Source: Actinobacteria bacterium OV450 (GTDB lineage: Bacteria; Actinomycetota; Actinomycetes; Streptomycetales; Streptomycetaceae). Taken from it: a DNA stretch of 32,916 bases. Where the stretch lies: assembly GCA_001298555.1 (NCBI GenBank), contig LJCW01000363.1, positions 1 to 32,916 on the forward strand. The letters run 5' to 3'. The notes below the pieces were generated by a model that had not been told where the DNA came from, ran no database searches, and saw only the letters and a list, made by a program, of their open reading frames with translations. Made by a program: the position numbers and the translations under genes. Below, one piece after another: positions 26,259 to 32,916 of this stretch (positions within the stretch are counted from its first letter, which is position 1; every line of letters starts with the position of its first letter).

Positions 26259-26293
26259 TTGCACGAGACGTATCGTCTCGTTAGCCTCGGTGC
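26259..26293 (+). promoter_or_regulatory. Leaderless promoter of the glycosyltransferase gene with palindrome in the spacer
   Basis: TTGCAC at 26259-26264 (-35), a 17-base spacer and TAGCCT at 26282-26287 (-10, TAGNNT type). The predicted start is the A of the ATG at 26294, with no ribosome site, so the mRNA is leaderless. The spacer is the palindrome ACGAGACG-TAT-CGTCTCGT (26263-26270 and 26274-26281). A dimeric repressor, most likely TetR-like judging by palindromes of this kind, would block RNA polymerase there. No regulator gene of that class is in the window. Confidence 0.72.
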
Positions 26294-27529
26294 ATGACCT
26301 CAGCGCACCCCGCCCACATCGCCATGTTCTCCATCGCCGCCCACGGACACGTGAACCCGAGCATCGAAGTGATCCGCGAACTCGTCGCCCGCGGCCACCG
26401 CGTCAGCTACGCGATCCCCGCCTCCTTCGCCGAGAAGATCGCGGAGACCGGCGCCACGCCGGTGATCTGGAAGTCCACCCTGCCCACCGACGACGAGCCC
26501 GAGGCCTGGGGCACCGAGCTCATCGACAACATCGAGCCGTTCCTGAACGACGCCGTCCAGGCCCTGCCGCAGCTCGCGGCCGCCTTCGAGGGTGACGCAC
26601 CCGACCTCGTCCTCCACGACATCACCTCCTACCCGGCGCCCGTCCTCGCCCGCCACTGGGGCGTCCCCGCCGTGTCCCTCTCCCCGAACCTCGTCGCCTG
26701 GGCCGGGTACGAGGAGGAGGTCGCGGCACCGATGACGGCCGCGCTGCGGGCCTCCGAACGGGGCCGCGCGTACTACGCCCGCTTCCGGGAATGGCTCGAC
26801 GAGAACGGCATCGACGAGGACCCCGACCGGTTCGTCGGCCGTCCACGGCGCAGCATCGTGCTCATCCCCCGCGCCCTCCAGCCGAACGCCGACCGCGTCG
26901 ACGAGTCCGTGTACACCTTCGTCGGGGCCTGTCAGGGCGACCGCAGCGCCGACCAGGGCACCTGGCGGCGCCCTCCGGCAGCCGACGGGAAGAAGGTGCT
27001 GCTCGTCTCCCTCGGCTCCACCTTCACCAGGCAGCCCGCCTTCTACCGGGCCTGCATCGAAGCCTTCGGTGACCTGCCCGACTGGCACGTCGTCCTCCAG
27101 ATCGGCAAGTTCACCGACGAGGCCGAACTGGGCGCCGTACCCGCCAACGTGGAGGTCCACCGCTGGGTTCCCCAGCTGGACATCCTGCGCCAGGCCGATG
27201 CCTTCATCACCCACGCGGGCGCCGGCGGCAGCGCGGAGGGCCTCGCCACCGGCACCCCGATGGTCGCCGTCCCGCAGGCCGTCGACCAGTTCGGCAACGC
27301 CGACGTCCTCCAGGCACTCGGCGTCGCCCGGCACGTCCCCATGGAGGAGGCTGACGCCCGGACCCTGCGCGAGGCCGTCGTCGCCCTTGTCGAGGACCCC
27401 GAGGTCGCCGCACGCTCCGAGGCCGTCCGCCTCCGCATGGCCACGGAGGGAGGTGCGCGACAGGCCGCCGACCTCATCGAGGCCGAACTTCCCCCGGTGT
27501 CGGTGCGCCGTCCTATCGTTCGGGCATGA
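26294..27529 (+). CDS. mgt: Macrolide glycosyltransferase (OleD/MGT type)
   Basis: A 411-residue GT1 glycosyltransferase very close to Streptomyces OleD/MgtA, which glucosylate the macrolide desosamine 2'-OH using UDP-glucose and inactivate the drug. The N-terminus AHIAMFSIAAHGHVNPS has the catalytic base His19. Asp109 (VLHDITSYP) matches the supporting Asp of OleD. ERGRAYYARFREWLDENGI and LIPRALQPNADRVDESVYTFVGACQGDR follow. The nucleotide-sugar signature is VPQLDILRQADAFITHAGAGGSAEGL, then TPMVAVPQAVDQFGNADVLQALGVAR. Substrate choice is inferred from similarity. It likely protects the host from its own or environmental macrolides. The stop overlaps the start of the DUF1697 gene (ATGA). Confidence 0.95.
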   Translation: MTSAHPAHIAMFSIAAHGHVNPSIEVIRELVARGHRVSYAIPASFAEKIAETGATPVIWKSTLPTDDEPEAWGTELIDNIEPFLNDAVQALPQLAAAFEGDAPDLVLHDITSYPAPVLARHWGVPAVSLSPNLVAWAGYEEEVAAPMTAALRASERGRAYYARFREWLDENGIDEDPDRFVGRPRRSIVLIPRALQPNADRVDESVYTFVGACQGDRSADQGTWRRPPAADGKKVLLVSLGSTFTRQPAFYRACIEAFGDLPDWHVVLQIGKFTDEAELGAVPANVEVHRWVPQLDILRQADAFITHAGAGGSAEGLATGTPMVAVPQAVDQFGNADVLQALGVARHVPMEEADARTLREAVVALVEDPEVAARSEAVRLRMATEGGARQAADLIEAELPPVSVRRPIVRA

Positions 27530-28077
27530 CCACGAAGAAGTACGCGGCCCTGCTGCGCGGAATCAACGTCGGCGGGGCCAAGAAGGTCCCGATGGCCGAA
27601 CTGCGCGAGGTCCTGACGGGCCTCGGCCACACCGGCGTGCAGACCTACCTGCAGAGCGGCAACGCCGTCTTCGCGACCACCGGGAAGGATCCGGCCGCGC
27701 TGGCCCGCGAGCTGGAGCGGGCGATCGAGGCCCGCTTCGGCTTCGCGGTGGCCTGCCTGGTGGTCGACGGGGACTACCTGCGGGCCGTCGCCGAGGCCTG
27801 CCCCTTCCCGGCCGCCGAACTGGAGGGCAGGCAGCTGCACGCCACCTTCCTCTCCGAACAGCCGGGCGAGGAGAGGTTCGCCGCGATCGACGGGCCCGCG
27901 TACCTCCCGGAGGAGTACCGGATCGGCGACCGGGTCGTCTACCTCTACGCCCCGGACGGCCTGGGCCGCTCCAAACTGGCCGAAGCCCTCTACCGGCCCG
28001 CCGTGTTCAAGGGCATCGACGCAACGACCCGCAACTGGAACACGGTCGCCAGACTCGTCGAACTGACCCAGGACTAG
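27526..28077 (+). CDS. DUF1697 family protein
   Basis: A 183-residue cytoplasmic protein of the DUF1697 family. It opens KKYAALLRGINVGGAKKVPMAELREVLTGLGHTGVQTYLQSGNAVF, the family's clear signature. It then has AIEARFGFAVACLVVDGDYL, and near the end VVYLYAPDGLGRSKLAEAL and ATTRNWNTVARLVEL, all family-typical. No biochemical role is known to me. The ATG overlaps the glycosyltransferase stop by four bases, so it is translated from that message and shares its control. Confidence 0.92.
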   Translation: MTTKKYAALLRGINVGGAKKVPMAELREVLTGLGHTGVQTYLQSGNAVFATTGKDPAALARELERAIEARFGFAVACLVVDGDYLRAVAEACPFPAAELEGRQLHATFLSEQPGEERFAAIDGPAYLPEEYRIGDRVVYLYAPDGLGRSKLAEALYRPAVFKGIDATTRNWNTVARLVELTQD

Positions 28078-28090
28078 AGAGTGTCGGCCG

Positions 28091-28106
28091 CGCCCCCGCG
28101 GGGGCG
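28091..28106. terminator. GC-rich palindrome between convergent genes
   Basis: CGCCCCCGCGGGGGCG is a perfect 16-bp palindrome after the DUF1697 stop and before the convergent hydrolase-fold gene end. It probably acts as a U-tract-less terminator. A self-complementary sequence this short has a tiny loop, so the call is weak. Confidence 0.35.
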
Positions 28107-28144
28107 GCGCCCGACCGCCGGACCGGACGCCGCTGCCGCTCGCC

Positions 28145-28909
28145 TCAGGCCGGTGAGGAGCTCACCCGGCCGAGGTGACGGGCGAAGAACCGGGTGGCGC
28201 TGTCGGCCTCGAACCTCGGCCAGTTCGCGTGCCCGCCCGCGTTGGCGTGCAACGACTTCTCCTTCGAGGCGAAGGCGTCGAACAGCGCGAGGCCGGCCTC
28301 GCGCGGGATGCGCTCGTCGTCCCACTGCAGGGCGAACTCGATCGGCACGGTGATCCGCTTCGCCGCCTCCCACAGGGCATCGGGCCACATCATGCCGAAG
28401 ACGGCGGCCGTGATCCTGGGCTCGGCCGCCACCAGCGGCACCCCGATCGCGGTACCCATGGCGACGCCGACGTAACCCACCGGCCCGTCGGCGCCGATCT
28501 CCGGGAGCTCCTGGAGGGCGTCGAGGACCGCCCGGTACTCGGGCACGGCGAGCTCCGCCAGACGGGCGTTGTACGGAACGACGACCGGGCCCTCGGGCTC
28601 GCCCGCCGCCTGCGCCCTGCGCAGCTCGGCGATGGCCTGTTCGTCGTGCGCGCTGCGCGGCCGGTCGCCGTGACCGGGCGCGTCGATGACGGCGGCATGG
28701 AAACCGCAACCGGTCACGAGGAGGTGGGCCCGGCCCACCATCGCCGCATGCCTCTTGTGGGCGCCCCCGCCGTGGCCCATCAGGACCAGGGGTGCCCGAT
28801 CGGCGCCGGAGGCCGGCGACCAGAGGACGCCGGGGACGCCGTCCAGGGTGAAGTCGCGCTCGCGCACGCCGTCCGACGACGACTCGGCGGTGAACTGCAG
28901 GGAGTGCAT
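28145..28909 (-). CDS. Alpha/beta-hydrolase-fold protein lacking the nucleophile serine
   Basis: A 254-residue protein of the dienelactone-hydrolase/FrsA-like branch. PLVLMGHGGGAHKRH is the oxyanion segment and HAAVIDAPGHGDRP the following strand. The nucleophile elbow reads GYVGVAMGTAIG where GxSxG is expected: Ala150 replaces the serine. FALQWDDERIPREAGLALFDAF holds the likely acid and HANAGGHANWPRFE the likely His, so the rest of the triad looks intact. It may be a pseudoenzyme, a binding protein, or use another residue. The ATG at 28909 has only a weak GAAAGG site 10 bases upstream. A hairpin and a short open frame lie before it. It is convergent with DUF1697. Confidence 0.85.
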   Translation of the reverse strand: MHSLQFTAESSSDGVRERDFTLDGVPGVLWSPASGADRAPLVLMGHGGGAHKRHAAMVGRAHLLVTGCGFHAAVIDAPGHGDRPRSAHDEQAIAELRRAQAAGEPEGPVVVPYNARLAELAVPEYRAVLDALQELPEIGADGPVGYVGVAMGTAIGVPLVAAEPRITAAVFGMMWPDALWEAAKRITVPIEFALQWDDERIPREAGLALFDAFASKEKSLHANAGGHANWPRFEADSATRFFARHLGRVSSSPA

Positions 28910-28922
28910 GGGTGTTGCCTTT

Positions 28923-28952
28923 CGGGAGTGCCTTGTGGTCGAGGCGCTCCCG
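28923..28952 (-). promoter_or_regulatory. Hairpin in the 5' region of the hydrolase-fold gene
   Basis: On the minus strand CGGGAGCGCC pairs with GGCACTCCCG (one wobble pair) across a 10-base loop. It is followed by AAAGG, which would be part of the ribosome site, 13 bases before the ATG at 28909. Its place between a small open frame and the gene recalls attenuator layouts. Confidence 0.45.
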
Positions 28953-28964
28953 GCGACACCTACG

Positions 28965-29018
28965 TCAATCGCAGGCCGTGACGGAAAGGGGGAGCACCCA
29001 CGTCGATACAGCGTTCAC
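28965..29018 (-). CDS. Possible leader peptide, 17 residues
   Basis: A GTG at 29018 is preceded at ideal spacing by GAGGAGGTGAGACCC, a much stronger ribosome site than that of the next gene. The product would be MNAVSTWVLPLSVTACD. It lies about 55 bases before the hydrolase start with a hairpin between. Composition alone cannot prove such a short gene; the ribosome site is the main evidence. Confidence 0.35.
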   Translation of the reverse strand: MNAVSTWVLPLSVTACD

Positions 29019-29212
29019 GGGTCTCACCTCCTCGGGCGGTGTCACGGTCGACTGCAAGCTACAGGCCCGGGCACCGGCCCGTCGAACCCTTTTCCGCCGC
29101 GTGGCACCGCGACGTCGGCGGCGCGCCGGCCCGCCCGGCACCGGTGGCGGGACACGCCTTCCACCATGCCCCGACCGCACCACAGGACGCCGGGTGTGCC
29201 AGGCTCCTGGCC

Positions 29213-30214
29213 ATGCGTTACATCATCATCGGCGCCGGGGCGATCGGCGCGACCATCGGCGGACGGCTGGCGGAGACGGGCACCGAGGTCGTCCTCGCCG
29301 CGCGCGGCGCACACGCCCAGGCCCTCGCGGCGGACGGGCTGCGCCTCACGACCGCCGACGGCACCCGGGTGCACCGGATCCCCGTGGTCACCGGCCCGGC
29401 CGAACTCGGTGAACTGCGCCCCGACGACGTCCTGCTGCTGGCCGTGAAGACCCAGGACGCGATCGCCGCGCTCGACGCGTGGGGCGACGCGGAGGTCGCC
29501 GGCGGCGGCACGGCGGCCCAGCGGCTGCCGGTCCTGTGCGCGCAGAACGGGGTGGAGAGCGAGCGGCTGGCGCTGCGCCGCTTCGCCCGCGTGTACGGGG
29601 TGTGCGTCTGGCTGCCCGCCACCTTCCTGGAGCCGGGGGTGGTGTCCGCGCTGTGCGCGCCGCTGACGGGCGTCCTGCACATCGGGCCGGCCGCCGGGGG
29701 CACCGATGCGCGGGCCCGGCGGATCGCGGCCGACCTGGAGAAGTCCGGTTTCGCGGCACCGGTCGTCGAGGACGTGATGCGGTGGAAGTACGCGAAGCTG
29801 CTGGGGAACCTGGGCAACGCGATCCAGGCGACCACCGGCCCCGAACAGCACCCGGCGAAGGCGGCGCTCCTGCTGCGCGCGCAGCGGGAGGGGCGGGCGG
29901 CGCCCGCCGCGGCGGGCATCGCGTACGCCTCCGAGGAGGAGCAGGCGGCGGCGCGCGACGGCAAGGTCGACCACCCCCCGGTCCTGCGGGGCGGTTCCTC
30001 CTGGCAGTCCCTGCACCGGGGCACGGGCTCCATCGAGGCCGACTACCTCAACGGGGAGATCTCCCTGCTGGGGCGTCTCCACGGAGTGCCGACCCCGGTG
30101 AACGACACACTGCGCCACGCGGCGAACATCTTCGCCCGCGAGGGCCTGCCGCCGGGGGCGATGTCGGTCGAGGACCTGACGGCCCTGGCCGACGAGGCGG
30201 CGGCCAGGACCTAG
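29213..30214 (+). CDS. panE: 2-Dehydropantoate 2-reductase family protein
   Basis: A 333-residue NADP-dependent reductase of the KPR/ApbA family. MRYIIIGAGAIGATIGGRL is the Rossmann motif (GxGxxG at 7-12). LLLAVKTQDAIAAL and VLCAQNGVESE are the typical cofactor-domain strands. The catalytic Lys192 lies in DVMRWKYAKLLGNLGNAI. The C-terminal domain has SSWQSLHRGTGSIEADYLNGEI, the family motif with the conserved Ser and Glu, then LLGRLHGVPTPVNDTL. True PanE makes pantoate for CoA; many actinomycete paralogs have unknown substrates, so the symbol is provisional. The ATG at 29213 is the last Met before the Rossmann strand. It is a single gene, convergent with the chelatase. Confidence 0.9.
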   Translation: MRYIIIGAGAIGATIGGRLAETGTEVVLAARGAHAQALAADGLRLTTADGTRVHRIPVVTGPAELGELRPDDVLLLAVKTQDAIAALDAWGDAEVAGGGTAAQRLPVLCAQNGVESERLALRRFARVYGVCVWLPATFLEPGVVSALCAPLTGVLHIGPAAGGTDARARRIAADLEKSGFAAPVVEDVMRWKYAKLLGNLGNAIQATTGPEQHPAKAALLLRAQREGRAAPAAAGIAYASEEEQAAARDGKVDHPPVLRGGSSWQSLHRGTGSIEADYLNGEISLLGRLHGVPTPVNDTLRHAANIFAREGLPPGAMSVEDLTALADEAAART

Positions 30215-30255
30215 GGCTGTGACCGGAGAGGCCTTTCCGGCCGCGGCAACGCCCC

Positions 30256-30287
30256 GGCCTGCGATTCACGTGAACGGGAATCAGGCC
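30256..30287. terminator. Hairpin at the convergent ends of panE-like and chelatase genes
   Basis: GGCCT (30256-30260) and GATTC (30263-30267) pair with GAATC (30278-30282) and AGGCC (30283-30287), with a two-base bulge and a 10-base loop. It overlaps the chelatase stop codon and could end transcription from either side. No U-tract is present. Confidence 0.45.
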
Positions 30288-31042
30288 GCGGCCAGGAGCG
30301 GCACGCTGCGCGGCGCCGTGTCGTAGCGGCGCAGGAGCAGGCGGGCCACCTCCGGCGCCGCGCCGAGGACGGCGGACACCAGGTCCGCCCCCGCGGCCTC
30401 CGCGCCGGCCACGATGCGGTCCGGGAGACGCCCGGGGGCGATGACGTACGGCGCCACCACCACCCGGCGCGCACCCTCCGCGCGCAGGGCCCGTACGGCG
30501 TCCTCCGTACGGGGCAGCGAGGCGGAGGCGAACGCAGGCCGCACGGCGCACCAACCGGTGTGCCGCCACTCCCGCGCGATTTCAGCGATCACTGCGATCG
30601 CCTCCGGGTCCGAGGAACCGGCGGACGCCAGCACCACCGCGGTGCCGGCGCGGTCCGCCGGGGTGAGGCCGGCCTCCGCCAGGCGCCGCTCCAGCGCGCC
30701 GACCAGCAGCGGGGACGGGCCCAGGACGTCCGCGATCCGGACCGACAGGCCCGGCAGCCGGGACGTGGCTTCGGCCAGCACCGCGGGTATGTCGGACTTC
30801 GCGTGGAACGCCCGCGTCAGGAGCAGCGGCAGGGCCACGACCTCCCGTACGCCCGACCGGTGCAGGGCGGACGTCACCTGCGCTACCGTCGGGGTGTCGA
30901 AGTCCAGGAAGGCCGTCTCCACCCGCAGCCCCGGCCGCAGCGCCCGCACCCGCCGGGTCAGGGCGTGCACGGTCGCCGCGTGCCGCGGGTCGCGGCTGCC
31001 GTGGGCGATGACGAGGAGGACGGGGGCGGGGGCGCGGAACAC
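30281..31042 (-). CDS. sirB: Sirohydrochlorin chelatase (CbiX/SirB type)
   Basis: A 253-residue chelatase that inserts ferrous iron (or cobalt) into sirohydrochlorin, the last step to siroheme, the cofactor of sulfite and nitrite reductases. Two CbiX-like halves are seen. The first has LLVIAHGSRDPRHAATVHALTRRV (metal-binding His15) and VVALPLLLTRAFHAKSDIPAVL (second His). The second has VVLASAGSSDPEA and RRVVVAPYVIAPGRLPDRI, in which the His residues are not kept. The GTG at 31042 is five bases beyond the ssuC stop, giving MFRAPAPVLLVIAHGSRD. It is the last gene of the sulfur operon. Confidence 0.9.
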   Translation of the reverse strand: MFRAPAPVLLVIAHGSRDPRHAATVHALTRRVRALRPGLRVETAFLDFDTPTVAQVTSALHRSGVREVVALPLLLTRAFHAKSDIPAVLAEATSRLPGLSVRIADVLGPSPLLVGALERRLAEAGLTPADRAGTAVVLASAGSSDPEAIAVIAEIAREWRHTGWCAVRPAFASASLPRTEDAVRALRAEGARRVVVAPYVIAPGRLPDRIVAGAEAAGADLVSAVLGAAPEVARLLLRRYDTAPRSVPLLAAA

Positions 31043-31047
31043 GGGAC

Positions 31048-31932
31048 TCAGCTCTTGACCAGCAGGCCGCGGCTGCGCAGCACCCACCGCTCGACCGGGC
31101 TGAAGATCAGCAGGTCGATGGCGATGCCGACCACGAGGATCAGGATGATCGCGAGGAAGACGCCGGGCAGGTCGATGTTGTTGCGGCCGTTCTCCAGCAG
31201 CTGGCCCAGGCCCAGGCCCAGGTCGGGGGAGCTGGCGATGATCTCGGCGGCCATCAGGGAGCGCCAGGAGAAGGCCCAGCCCTGCTTCAGCCCGGCGAGG
31301 TAGCCCGGCAGGGCGGCCGGCATGATCACGTGCCGGGCTCCGTGCAGGCCGGTGGCGCCGAGCGTGCGGCCCGCCCGCAGGTAGAGCGGCGGGATCTGGT
31401 CGATGCCGGAGACGAGGCCGTTGGCGATGGACGGGACCGCGCCGAGCAGGATCACCGTGTACATCATGGCGTCGTTGAGGCCGAACCAGAGCACGGCCGG
31501 CGGCACCCAGGCGACCGAGGGCAGGGACTGCAGGCCCTGGAGGATGGGGCCGATCGCGGCGCGGACGAACTTGACGCGGGCGACGAGCAGTCCGAGCGGC
31601 GTGCCGATGGCCAGCGCGAGCAGGAAGCCGAGCAGACCGCGGGAGACGCTGGTCCAGACGACCTCCAGCAGGGTGCCCTTGAGCCACATCTCGGACAGGC
31701 TGTCCCAGACCGCGGACAGCGGCGGGAGCTTCGTCTCGTCGGTGACCTTCGCCGCGACGAGGACCTGCCACACCAGGAGCACCAGGCCCACGGCGATGAA
31801 CGGCGGGAGGACCTTCTTGACGAGGACCTCGCGCGCCGGGGTGCGGTGGGTCTGGACCGCGTCGAGGGCGTCCAGGCCGGCCTCCAGACCGGCCAGGTCG
31901 TCCGTCTTCGCCTTCGTGTCAGTGCTGGCCAT
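31048..31932 (-). CDS. ssuC: Sulfonate ABC transporter permease (SsuC)
   Basis: A 294-residue inner-membrane permease of the nitrate/sulfonate/taurine class. The first membrane segment FIAVGLVLLVWQVLVAAKV follows a charged cytoplasmic N-terminus. Four to five more follow, including VSRGLLGFLLALAIGTPLGLLVAR, and VFLAIILILVVGIAIDLLIFS near the end. The cytoplasmic EAA loop is GRTLGATGLHGARHVIMPAALPGYLAGLKQG. It moves aliphatic sulfonates (or taurine) inward with SsuB. Its ATG at 31932 overlaps the end of ssuB by 14 bases, so translation is coupled. The sulfonate assignment rests on the chelatase neighbour. Confidence 0.92.
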   Translation of the reverse strand: MASTDTKAKTDDLAGLEAGLDALDAVQTHRTPAREVLVKKVLPPFIAVGLVLLVWQVLVAAKVTDETKLPPLSAVWDSLSEMWLKGTLLEVVWTSVSRGLLGFLLALAIGTPLGLLVARVKFVRAAIGPILQGLQSLPSVAWVPPAVLWFGLNDAMMYTVILLGAVPSIANGLVSGIDQIPPLYLRAGRTLGATGLHGARHVIMPAALPGYLAGLKQGWAFSWRSLMAAEIIASSPDLGLGLGQLLENGRNNIDLPGVFLAIILILVVGIAIDLLIFSPVERWVLRSRGLLVKS

Positions 31933-32710
31933 GGCGGCGGATCTCCCCACGCAGGTGTTCAGTGATCTCGACGGACAGCTCCGCGACGTCCGCGTCCTCG
32001 ATGCGGCGCGGCTGCGGGATGTCCACGGTCCATTCCTTCGCGACCCGGCCGGGCCGGGAGGAGAGCAGGACCACGCGCTGCGCGAGGCGCACGGCCTCGC
32101 GCACGTTGTGCGTGACGAAGAGCACGGAGACGTCCGTCTCGGCCCAGATGCGGGTGAGTTCGCCGTGGAGCACGTCACGCGTGATGGCGTCCAGTGCCGC
32201 GAACGGCTCGTCCATCAGCAGCAGCCGGCTGTCCTGGGCCAGGGCCCGGGCCAGGGCGACGCGCTGGCGCATGCCGCCGGACAGCTCGTGGACGCGCTTG
32301 CCGTGGGCGCCGCCGAGACGGACCAGCTCCAGCAGGCGCTCGGCCTCCGGCTTGCGGTCGGCCTTGGCCACCCCGCGCAGCCGCAGGGCGAGTTCGATGT
32401 TCTTGCCCGCGGTGAGCCACGGGAAGAGGGCGTGCTCCTGGAACATCAGGGCGGGCCGGCCGGCGGTCTCGATCGTGCCCGCGGTGGGCTTGTCGAGTCC
32501 GGCGACCAGGTTCAGCAGGGTGGATTTGCCACACCCCGAGGCCCCCAGGATGGTGACGAACTCGCCGGGCGCGACATCGAGGCTGATGTCGTCCAGGACG
32601 AGCTGCGATCCGGCCGGGCCGGAGAAGGACTTCGAGACGTGCTCGATGCGGGCGGCGTGCGTCTGCTCCGCTACCGTGCCCTCGGCAGCCTTGGCGAATG
32701 TGGTGGCCAT
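31919..32710 (-). CDS. ssuB: Sulfonate ABC transporter ATP-binding protein (SsuB)
   Basis: A 263-residue ATPase that powers sulfonate uptake. Walker A is GASGCGKST, the Q-loop is LMFQEHALFPW, the ABC signature is LSGGMRQRVALARAL, and Walker B is RLLLMDEPFAALDA. The switch His is in VLFVTHNVREAV. The tail RIEDADVAELSVEITEHLRGEI is typical of SsuB/TauB/NrtD. The ATG at 32710 is preceded by AGGAGGTGACGACC. A GTG nine bases earlier sits inside that ribosome site and is rejected. Nitrate or taurine specificity cannot be excluded by sequence. It lies 33 bp after the ssuA stop. Confidence 0.93.
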   Translation of the reverse strand: MATTFAKAAEGTVAEQTHAARIEHVSKSFSGPAGSQLVLDDISLDVAPGEFVTILGASGCGKSTLLNLVAGLDKPTAGTIETAGRPALMFQEHALFPWLTAGKNIELALRLRGVAKADRKPEAERLLELVRLGGAHGKRVHELSGGMRQRVALARALAQDSRLLLMDEPFAALDAITRDVLHGELTRIWAETDVSVLFVTHNVREAVRLAQRVVLLSSRPGRVAKEWTVDIPQPRRIEDADVAELSVEITEHLRGEIRRHGQH

Positions 32711-32743
32711 GGTCGTCACCTCCTGGGGTTCGTGTCTGCGGGC

Positions 32744-32916
32744 TTACTTGGCGCCGAGGCCGGCGTCGGTGACCTCGGGCTTGCCGGCGGCCTTCAGCAC
32801 CTTGTTCAGGAGCGACAGGTCGTAGATGCCGGAGAGGTCGGGCTGCTCGATGAGCTTGGCCTTGACCGCCCAGTCGGACTCGGTCTTCAGCGTGCCGGCG
32901 AGGGGGTCGTCGGTGA
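32744..32916 (-). CDS. ssuA: Sulfonate ABC transporter substrate-binding protein, C-terminus (SsuA), partial
   Basis: The last 56 codons of a minus-strand gene that enters from the right edge. They read DPLAGTLKTESDWAVKAKLIEQPDLSGIYDLSLLNKVLKAAGKPEVTDAGLGAK, then TAA at 32744-32746. The pattern (WAVKAKLI, then DLSGIYDLSLLN, then VLKAAGKPEV) fits the end of SsuA/NitT/TauT-type binding lipoproteins. The start lies outside the window. Its place ahead of ssuB fits the usual ssuA-ssuB-ssuC order. Confidence 0.85.
   Translation of the reverse strand, partial: TDDPLAGTLKTESDWAVKAKLIEQPDLSGIYDLSLLNKVLKAAGKPEVTDAGLGAK

Larger units (their letters stand above)
28910..29212. other. 303-bp intergenic stretch with hairpin and possible leader peptide
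   Basis: No large gene is supported here. On the minus strand are a 17-codon open frame (28965-29018) and a hairpin with 10-bp arms at 28923-28932 and 28943-28952 before the hydrolase start. On the plus strand, upstream of the reductase ATG at 29213, I see no clear ribosome site or promoter. Confidence 0.5.

Noticed and set aside
25290..27529. A small antibiotic-resistance island (kinase plus glycosyltransferase)
   Set aside because: No integrase, IS, repeat or composition shift marks it; both families are common in Streptomyces chromosomes.

Overview
The window is chromosomal DNA from a high-GC actinomycete, almost certainly a Streptomyces. Codon third positions are strongly GC-biased, GTG starts are common, and several genes look leaderless. 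Gene content is typical of the genus: a Tat-exported phospholipase C, an OleD-type macrolide glycosyltransferase, the SAV2148-type HEPN protein, and the TreX/TreY/TreZ maltodextrin-to-trehalose enzymes. I see no rRNA, CRISPR array, insertion sequence, prophage or biosynthetic gene cluster. This is mostly core-type chromosome with a few accessory modules.

Layout, left to right. 1-607: 3' part of an unrecognised minus-strand gene. 0.8-4.5 kb: secreted phospholipase C, a HigB/HigA-type toxin-antitoxin pair whose first codon nearly touches a perfect 16-bp-arm inverted repeat, and an alpha/beta hydrolase. 4.5-4.7 kb: tRNA-His(GTG) on the minus strand with its own intrinsic terminator. 4.7-6.1 kb: a stand-alone CTP-synthase-like glutamine amidotransferase lacking the usual catalytic His, and a small membrane protein. 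6.2-8.3 kb: LysR regulator plus M24 (Xaa-Pro) peptidase. 8.4-10.1 kb: treZ. 10.2-12.8 kb: DUF1707-FHA protein, GNAT acetyltransferase, M14 carboxypeptidase-like protein. 12.9-15.3 kb: dihydrolipoyl dehydrogenase with a divergent LysR regulator. 15.3-21.1 kb: treY and glgX/treX on the minus strand, with an MFS transporter between them on the plus strand. 21.4-23.6 kb: HEPN/DUF5919-like protein and a DEDDh exonuclease. 23.7-26.1 kb: patatin-like phospholipase, a Cys/His-rich unknown and an APH-family kinase. 26.3-28.1 kb: macrolide glycosyltransferase and a DUF1697 protein. 28.1-30.2 kb: a hydrolase-fold protein lacking its nucleophile serine, then a ketopantoate-reductase-family enzyme. 30.3-32.9 kb: the downstream end of a sulfur-assimilation operon (sirohydrochlorin chelatase, SsuC, SsuB, C-terminus of SsuA).

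Functional links. TreX (GlgX) debranches glycogen, TreY converts the chain end to a trehalosyl unit, and TreZ releases trehalose. All three genes are on the minus strand but are interrupted by plus-strand genes whose 3' ends overlap theirs. The Ssu transporter and the chelatase, which makes siroheme for sulfite reductase, serve sulfur supply. The glycosyltransferase is likely a macrolide self-protection enzyme driven by a leaderless promoter whose 17-bp spacer is filled by a palindrome.

The best leads are regulatory and enzymatic oddities rather than one large new system: the two promoter-embedded palindromes, the triple half-site ahead of the LysR gene, the amidotransferase with Gln in place of the catalytic His, the hydrolase with Ala in place of the nucleophile, the HEPN protein with a degenerate RNase motif next to an exonuclease, and a possible 17-codon leader peptide plus hairpin.
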